The notes below the pieces were generated by a model that saw nothing but the letters and a program-made list of their open reading frames with translations, did not search any database and had not been told where the DNA came from. From positions 1 to 64,000 of the forward strand of contig CAJPFG010000010.1 of NCBI GenBank assembly GCA_905339235.1: a stretch of 64,000 nucleotides of DNA, in the 5' to 3' direction. The stretch is from Phycisphaerales bacterium (lineage in GTDB: Bacteria; Planctomycetota; Phycisphaerae; Phycisphaerales; UBA1924). The first letter of the stretch is position 1, and each line of letters opens with the position of its first letter. A program made the translations under genes and the position numbers. Positions 59,212-64,000 of this stretch are shown in pieces.

Positions 59212-59238
59212 CAGCATACCACCCGGGCGGGTATGCTG
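59212..59238. promoter_or_regulatory. Symmetric divergent promoter of PPK2 and hypothetical gene
   Basis: CAGCATACC (59212-59220) and GGTATGCTG (59230-59238) form an inverted repeat around a GC centre. Each arm contains TATGCT in one direction. The plus-strand box (59232-59237) lies 6 nt before the PPK2 ATG. Confidence 0.5.
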
Positions 59239-59243
59239 CGCCC

Positions 59244-60056
59244 ATGGACCTCTGCGACCGGCTGCGCGTTGATCCGGGATCGGGCTTCCGACTCGCCAGG
59301 GTCGGCCCCGACGACACCCACGGCTGGACCGACAAGGAGGCCGCGGCCGACTCGCACCAGAGAAACGTCCAGCGCCTCGCCGCCCTTTCCGATGTGATGT
59401 GGGCCGACGACCGCTTCGCGCTGCTCGTGGTCCTTCAGGGGATGGACACCGCGGGCAAGGACGGCACCATCCGCGAGGTTTTTTCGGGCGTCAATCCGCA
59501 GGGCTGCCGCGTCCACGGCTTCAAGCAGCCCAGTCACGAAGAACTGGACCACGATTTTCTGTGGAGAATCCACGGCGCGTGCCCGCGCCGTGGCGAGATC
59601 GGCATCTTCAACCGCTCGCACTACGAAGACGTGGTGGCGGTTCGAGTCAACGAACTCGTGCCCCGTTCGGTGTGGTCGCTCCGCTACGAGCAGATCAACG
59701 CCTTCGAGCGCATCCTCCACGAGAACGGCACCCGCATCGTCAAGATCTTCCTGCACATCAGCAAGAAAGAGCAGAAGCAGCGGCTGCTCAAGCGCCTCAC
59801 CGATCCCGTGAAAGGCTGGAAGATGTGCCCCGAAGACCTCGAAACCCGCAAGCAGTGGGGGGCCTGCATGCGCGCCTACGACGACGCGATCCGCCGCTGC
59901 TCGAGCACCCACGCCCCGTGGTACGTGGTGCCGTCCGACAAGAAGTGGTTCCGCAATCTCGCCGTCTCCACCATCCTCGTGCACACGCTGGAATCGCTGC
60001 GACTGCGCATTCCCCCGCCCAAGTTCGATCTCTCCCGCCTGCGAATAGAGGACTGA
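59244..60056 (+). CDS. ppk2: Polyphosphate kinase 2 (PPK2) family
   Basis: A 270-residue enzyme that transfers phosphate between polyphosphate and nucleotides. Walker A is VVLQGMDTAGKDGTIREVF at about residues 62-80. FNRSHYEDVVAVRV is the Walker B region of the type with HYED. KKEQKQRLLKRLTDPVKGWK and the final WYVVPSDKKWFRNLAVSTIL are conserved. The HYED type suggests class III, acting on AMP and ADP, though class cannot be proved from sequence. Leaderless-type start. Two genes follow closely. Confidence 0.92.
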   Translation: MDLCDRLRVDPGSGFRLARVGPDDTHGWTDKEAAADSHQRNVQRLAALSDVMWADDRFALLVVLQGMDTAGKDGTIREVFSGVNPQGCRVHGFKQPSHEELDHDFLWRIHGACPRRGEIGIFNRSHYEDVVAVRVNELVPRSVWSLRYEQINAFERILHENGTRIVKIFLHISKKEQKQRLLKRLTDPVKGWKMCPEDLETRKQWGACMRAYDDAIRRCSSTHAPWYVVPSDKKWFRNLAVSTILVHTLESLRLRIPPPKFDLSRLRIED

Positions 60057-60059
60057 GCG

Positions 60060-60551
60060 ATGAGCGCCCTCCCCCCGCCCGCCTCAACCCCGCCCCACGG
60101 CGCCCCGCCGCTCCCCGCCAGGAGTTGGGCCGCCCGCAACCTCGTGTGGCTCATCATCGGCGGCGTGCTCGCCGTCGTCATCGGCTGCGGCGGCTGTTTC
60201 GGCTGGGTCGTGTGGAACTTCATGGGCGCGCTGCGCGACCATCCCGCGGCCAGCGAAGCCCTCGCCCGGGCCGCCGCCGATCCCCGCGTCACCGCGATCA
60301 CCGGCACCCCCCTCGAAGCCGGCCGCTTCGTCACCGGCCAGTTCAGTGCCGGCGGCGGTTCCGGGGCTGTCTCGCTGAACATGCCCGTCCACGGCCCCAG
60401 CGGCTCGGGTTGGCTCCGCCTCGACGCGGCCCAGGGCGGCCCCGCGACGCCCTGGAAGTTCAATCGGCTCGTCTTCGAACCCAGAGACGGTCCGGCCATC
60501 GACCTTCGCATCCCCCCGCCCGCCGAGCCCCCGCCGCCGGGCGGTTCGTAG
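60060..60551 (+). CDS. Coa1/Tim21-like membrane protein
   Basis: A 163-residue protein. A proline-rich N-terminus is followed by one transmembrane helix (about 29-53, VWLIIGGVLAVVIGC...) and a domain with HPAASEALARAAADPRVTAI, then GTPLEAGRFVTGQFSAGGGS and GWLRLDAAQGGPATPWKFNR. This layout (helix, 'residue-pile' domain, final W..N.L) is that of the Coa1 cytochrome-oxidase assembly fold. It starts 4 nt after the PPK2 stop. Confidence 0.7.
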   Translation: MSALPPPASTPPHGAPPLPARSWAARNLVWLIIGGVLAVVIGCGGCFGWVVWNFMGALRDHPAASEALARAAADPRVTAITGTPLEAGRFVTGQFSAGGGSGAVSLNMPVHGPSGSGWLRLDAAQGGPATPWKFNRLVFEPRDGPAIDLRIPPPAEPPPPGGS

Positions 60552-60576
60552 GCGCCGACGCGGCAACAATCGGTCC

Positions 60577-61020
60577 ATGCAACTTCTTCTCGTCGTGGTC
60601 GCGGTGCTCGCCGGGGCGCTGCTGCCGATCCAGGCGGGTGTCAACACCCAGGCCGCGAAAGCCCTCCAGTCCGGCACACAAGCCTCGCTCTTCAACTTCC
60701 TGATCGGCTCGATCGCGCTGGGTGCGGTGTGCGTGGCGCTCCGCACGCCACTCCCCACCTCCGGCCGGCTGGCCGCCATTCCCTGGCCCGCGTATTTCGG
60801 TGGGGTCATCGGCGCCGCCTTTGTCGCCGCGGCGGTCTTCCTCTCGCCGCGACTGGGCGTGCTCCTCTTCCTGGCCGCGGCCATTCTCGGGCAGATGATC
60901 GCTTCGATCTGCATCGATCACTTCGGGTGGTTGGGGCTGGATGCGAGAATCGCCACGCCGGGCAAGATCATCGGCGTGGCGCTGGTGCTGGTCGGGGTGG
61001 GCTGCGTCACCCGGTTCTGA
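60577..61020 (+). CDS. YdcZ-like (DUF606) DMT-superfamily membrane protein
   Basis: A 147-residue protein with about five hydrophobic helices. LPIQAGVNTQAAKALQSGTQ and SLFNFLIGSIALGA, then HFGWLGLDARIATPGKIIGV, are the family marks. Proteins of this half-size type may act as dimers and transport small molecules or drugs. It begins 25 bp after the Coa1-like gene. Confidence 0.82.
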   Translation: MQLLLVVVAVLAGALLPIQAGVNTQAAKALQSGTQASLFNFLIGSIALGAVCVALRTPLPTSGRLAAIPWPAYFGGVIGAAFVAAAVFLSPRLGVLLFLAAAILGQMIASICIDHFGWLGLDARIATPGKIIGVALVLVGVGCVTRF

Positions 61021-61107
61021 CCGGCGCCATCTCCGTTTCCCGAAACGCAGAATCCCGGTACACTGTCCCCCCGCGGCCACGGGGTGGTCCGCTCAGGAGT
61101 CTCTCAG

Positions 61108-61644
61108 ATGAACCGGATCGTGATTCTCGTCGGATCTGCCGCCGTGCTCGCACTGGGAGGGTGCGCCACGCATTCGTCCCGCCAGGTCGTCACGCAGGCC
61201 ACGCCCGAGCAGCAGAAACTTCTCTTCGATCAGGTCAAGTCCCTCGCCGGCACCTGGGAGATGGCCGACGATCACGGCAAGAAACAGACCGCCGCTGTTT
61301 TTACCGTGTCGTCGAACGGCTCCATCGTCCGCGAGGTGATGTTCCCGGGCGAAGGGCACGAGATGACCAACATCTACCACATGGACGGCCCGACCCTCGT
61401 CGTAACGCACTACTGCGCGCAGGGAAACCAGCCGCGCATGCGGGCCGCGGCCGGTCAGCCGGGGGCCGTCGCCTTCAGACTCGACTCGGTCACCAACCTC
61501 ACCGCCGCCGACGAGATGTACATGGGTGAACTCACCCTCGTCCTGGAATCCAGGAACAAACTTCGCGAGGAATGGAAATCCTTCTCAAAGGGCGAAGTGC
61601 AGAAGGACCACTGCCCGGTCTTCGAACTCACCCGCGCGAAATAG
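61108..61644 (+). CDS. DUF1579-type lipoprotein
   Basis: A 178-residue lipoprotein. The signal ends in LALGGC at about residue 19. The mature part is a beta-barrel-like domain starting KSLAGTWEMADDHGKK and continuing TLVVTHYCAQGNQPRMRAAA, as in DUF1579 proteins. CAGGAG lies 8 nt before the ATG at 61108, and a terminator follows. Role unknown. Confidence 0.8.
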   Translation: MNRIVILVGSAAVLALGGCATHSSRQVVTQATPEQQKLLFDQVKSLAGTWEMADDHGKKQTAAVFTVSSNGSIVREVMFPGEGHEMTNIYHMDGPTLVVTHYCAQGNQPRMRAAAGQPGAVAFRLDSVTNLTAADEMYMGELTLVLESRNKLREEWKSFSKGEVQKDHCPVFELTRAK

Positions 61645-61667
61645 CCGGGTACAACGCCGCGCACCTC

Positions 61668-61697
61668 GGGGCCCGGGCCGATCCCGGGCCTTTTTTC
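61668..61697 (+). terminator. Terminator of the DUF1579 gene
   Basis: GGCCCGGG, CCGAT, CCCGGGCC followed by TTTTTT, 24 bp after the stop codon. Confidence 0.85.
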
Positions 61698-61725
61698 GTG
61701 TCCCCAACGCACGCCGCGCTTCCGG

Positions 61726-61731
61726 TATAGT
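61726..61731 (+). promoter_or_regulatory. Candidate -10 box of SDR gene, leaderless start
   Basis: TATAGT followed by six bases and the GTG at 61738. Confidence 0.45.
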
Positions 61732-61737
61732 GCCCCC

Positions 61738-62796
61738 GTGCAGACCGGCACCGTCCAACCCGACCAGCCGAAGAAACTCACCAAGGAGCAGGCCCAGCAG
61801 ACCGCATTCTGGACGATGCTCGTCGCGCTCATCGGCGTGCTCTTCATCGTCGCGCTCGTCGGCGTGATGCTCCACCGCCGCCGACTCCGCGACCGTCGGA
61901 TCGCGGCCGAGCGGAAGGAACGCGAGTCCGAGCATGGTAAACCGCGCGTGGACGCCTGGGAAGAGGCCGGCCGCCGGGCCGCGGTCCCCCCTCCCGGCGA
62001 ACTCCCCACCGCCGAAGCCAAGCCCCTCCCGCCCGAAGAGCGAAACCAGTCCCGCCCGCTCGCGGTCATCACCGGCGCGGCCCGGCGCGTCGGGCGCGCC
62101 ACCGCGCTCGAACTCGCTCGCTGCGGCTGCGACATCATCTTCACCTACAACGCCTCCGAGGAAGACGCCCACGCTCTCGCCAAGGAACTCGCCGACGCCG
62201 GTGCATCCGTCTCCTTCTATCAACTCGACCTCGATGACCTGCCCGCCGTCGAGGCCTTCGGCACCGAACGCGCCGAGATGCTCTCCCACGTGGACATCCT
62301 CGTCCACAACGCCTCCATGTACGAGCCCTCGCCCCTCAGCGAACTCAGCGCCGAGAGCCTGCTCAAGCAGTACCGCATCAACGCCGCGGCCCCACTCCTG
62401 CTCACCGCCCGCCTTGCCCCGCTCCTGCGCCAATCCAAACTGAACGGTGGCGCCAGCGTCATCGCCATGGCCGACATCCACGCCATGGGCCGTCCCCGGC
62501 GCGACTTTGCCGCCTACTCCATGTCCAAGGCCGCGCTCATCGACATGGTCTACGGCCTCGCCCGCGACCTCGCGCCCCACGTCCGGGTCAACGCCGTCGC
62601 CCCCGGCGTGGTCGCCTGGCCGGAAGAGGGCGACGATGCCGACCCCGACTCCCAGGCCAAATACCTCCGCCGGATCCCCCTGGGTCGCGCCGGGTCGCCC
62701 GACGATGCCGCCCGAGCCGTGCGTTGGCTCTGCCTCGAAGCCACCTACGTCACGGGCGAGATCATCCGCGTGGACGGCGGCCGCTGGCTGACCTGA
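61738..62796 (+). CDS. Membrane-anchored pteridine-reductase-like SDR oxidoreductase
   Basis: A 352-residue protein. An N-terminal helix (about 22-45, AFWTMLVALIGVLFIVALVG) is followed by a charged linker (about 48-105) and a short-chain dehydrogenase domain (about 107-350). The cofactor motif is TGAARRVGRATALELARCG. The catalytic YSMSKAAL is present, but the usual Ser of the tetrad is Asp in ADIHAMG, as in pteridine reductase PTR1 and FolM. It may reduce dihydropterins at the membrane. The C-terminal YVTGEIIRVDGGRWLT is standard. The membrane anchor is unusual for this family. Confidence 0.85.
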   Translation: MQTGTVQPDQPKKLTKEQAQQTAFWTMLVALIGVLFIVALVGVMLHRRRLRDRRIAAERKERESEHGKPRVDAWEEAGRRAAVPPPGELPTAEAKPLPPEERNQSRPLAVITGAARRVGRATALELARCGCDIIFTYNASEEDAHALAKELADAGASVSFYQLDLDDLPAVEAFGTERAEMLSHVDILVHNASMYEPSPLSELSAESLLKQYRINAAAPLLLTARLAPLLRQSKLNGGASVIAMADIHAMGRPRRDFAAYSMSKAALIDMVYGLARDLAPHVRVNAVAPGVVAWPEEGDDADPDSQAKYLRRIPLGRAGSPDDAARAVRWLCLEATYVTGEIIRVDGGRWLT

Positions 62797-62902
62797 TCCC
62801 GCGCAAATCGCCCGGCCGCATATCATTGGAAAGTACGCGTTTCCGCTCAAAACCCGAACGGAATGCGCCGATCAGTTCACAGAACCCCTGCAAGGACGCA
62901 CG

Positions 62903-64000
62903 ATGTCCCACGCCACCTCGGAGCCCTCCATGACCTCCACCCACGCCCCCAGAAACCGACCCTCATCCGGCGGGCGTCCCAGCGATTCGCTCCCCGCGGC
63001 CACGCTCGTCAAGTGGCTCCGCGACATGTATCTCATCCGAGAGTTCGAGAACCGCTGCGCGCAGGCCTATCAGCAGGCCAAGATCGGCGGGTTCTGCCAT
63101 CTGTACATCGGGCAGGAGGCCGCGGCCGTCGGCACGATCGCCGCCACCAACCACGACGACCCCATCGTCACCGCCTACCGCGACCACGGGCACGCGCTCG
63201 CGCGCGGCATGGACGCCGGCGCCTGTATGGCCGAGATGTTCGGCAAGAGCACCGGCTGCGCCAAGGGCAAGGGCGGCTCGATGCACATGTTCGACAAGCC
63301 CAACTGGCTTTTCGGCGGGCACGGCATCGTCGGCGCGCAGACTGCGCTGGGCACCGGCCTGGCCTTCGCCGCGCGCTACGAGTGGGAGGTCCTCAACCGC
63401 GCCCTGCCCAACCCCGGGGTCGAGCCCGGCGCCCCCGCGAAGAAAAAGGTCTGCCTCACCTACCTCGGCGACGGCGCCCTCAACCAGGGCGTGCTCCACG
63501 AGTCCATGAACCTCGCCGGCCTCTGGGACATCCCCGTTATCTACATCGTCGAGAACAACGGCTACTCGATGGGCACCGCCATCAGCCGCGGCACCACCAT
63601 GGCCGACGACCTCACCAAGAAGGCCGACGCCTACGGCATCCGCGGCGAGATCATCGACGGCTTCGACGTCATCGATCTCTACGACTCGTTCAAGCCCGTG
63701 GTGGACTGGTGCCGCGAGAACCAGAAGCCCGCCTTCATCGACCTCAAGACCTACCGCTACCTCGGCCACTCCATGTCCGACCCCCAGAAGTACCGCACGA
63801 AGGACGAGGTCGAGCAGTACAAGGGCAAGGACTCCATCGACCGCATGGCGCACGTCCTCATGATGGAGCGCAAGAACGCCGACGGGTCGCCCGTGCTCTC
63901 CGAGCAGGCCTTCATGGACCTCCAAGCCTCGGTGAAGGAGCAGGTCAAGCACGCGATGGAGTTCGCCGAGTCCAGCCCCGCGCCCGACGCCGCGACGGAA
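62903..64000 (+). CDS. pdhA: Pyruvate dehydrogenase E1 component alpha subunit, 3' end outside window
   Basis: TPP-dependent decarboxylation of pyruvate. The 366 codons seen run to the window edge. GGFCHLYIGQEAAAVGTIAA, then TAYRDHGHALARGMDAGACM, with GKGGSMHMFDKPNWLFGGHG and the TPP motif YLGDGALNQGVLHESMNLAG...ENN are conserved. The phosphorylation-loop region YRYLGHSMSDPQKYRTKDEV is also present. AAGGA precedes the ATG at 62903. The beta subunit is expected just downstream of the window. Confidence 0.93.
   Translation, partial: MSHATSEPSMTSTHAPRNRPSSGGRPSDSLPAATLVKWLRDMYLIREFENRCAQAYQQAKIGGFCHLYIGQEAAAVGTIAATNHDDPIVTAYRDHGHALARGMDAGACMAEMFGKSTGCAKGKGGSMHMFDKPNWLFGGHGIVGAQTALGTGLAFAARYEWEVLNRALPNPGVEPGAPAKKKVCLTYLGDGALNQGVLHESMNLAGLWDIPVIYIVENNGYSMGTAISRGTTMADDLTKKADAYGIRGEIIDGFDVIDLYDSFKPVVDWCRENQKPAFIDLKTYRYLGHSMSDPQKYRTKDEVEQYKGKDSIDRMAHVLMMERKNADGSPVLSEQAFMDLQASVKEQVKHAMEFAESSPAPDAATE

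Noticed and set aside
57036-59243. Long upstream extension of the PPK2 frame
   Set aside because: It runs antisense through the metzincin and DUF5684 genes; PPK2 similarity begins at 59244, where a -10-like box also sits.

Overview
The window is high-GC chromosomal DNA with tightly packed genes on both strands. Several features point to a planctomycete, most likely of the Phycisphaerae. Secreted proteins end in VPAP/VPTP-type PEP-CTERM tails, one gene has a FSLIELLVAI pseudopilin leader, and a PQQ-like propeller ends in dockerin-like repeats. There are small proteins with a CxYDLxGLPxxxxCPECG zinc ribbon, several ECF sigma/anti-sigma pairs, and a DUF1573/rhodanese/MauE cassette. The species assignment is inference.

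Layout. 1-8.4 kb: the end of a Y1 (IS200-like) transposase followed by a hairpin array, three zinc-ribbon membrane proteins behind fumarylacetoacetase, an RluA-type pseudouridine synthase, a DUF559 endonuclease-like gene boxed between inverted repeats, a GAF/fRMsr-like gene with a solitary rpsR, and the DUF1573-rhodanese-MauE cassette. 8.6-16 kb: a Dus enzyme carrying inserted repeats, an ArsR/SRPBCC pair, a GyrI-like protein, glutamate dehydrogenase, an M48 protease, UbiE and a B12-binding-fold protein. 16-20 kb: sigma/anti-sigma plus secreted protein, and a PEP-CTERM protein. 20-32 kb: typA, a frameshifted Tat-exported glycosylasparaginase, higBA, a second sigma/anti-sigma pair, a CDF transporter, a TolB-like propeller and rplU. 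32-36 kb: a glycosyltransferase and a YgaP/CstB-like persulfide pair. 36-47.6 kb: rplK-rplA-rplJ-rplL and rpoB-methyltransferase-rpoC. 47.6-54.6 kb: a BFD-like ferredoxin, a cobalamin-riboswitch-controlled surface cluster (PEP-CTERM protein, beta-propeller, pseudopilin), a second glycosylasparaginase and a PEP-CTERM metalloprotease. 54.6-64 kb: a third sigma/anti-sigma cassette, a metzincin-like protease, PPK2, Coa1-like and YdcZ-like proteins, a DUF1579 lipoprotein, a membrane-anchored pteridine-reductase-like SDR and the start of pyruvate dehydrogenase E1 alpha.

Most interesting signals. (1) A well-formed cobalamin riboswitch with its own promoter lies directly upstream of three exported proteins that have no known B12 role; this looks like a candidate B12 capture system built on a surface propeller. 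(2) A DUF559 gene is bounded by near-identical inverted repeats of about 58 nt that fill the gap between two stop codons, like a minimal mobile cassette. (3) A methyltransferase gene sits between rpoB and rpoC and is coupled to rpoC. (4) About fifteen genes have a -10-like box exactly 5-6 nt before an ATG/GTG and no Shine-Dalgarno, suggesting widespread leaderless transcription.

No rRNA, tRNA or CRISPR array was seen. The first and last genes are cut by the window edges.
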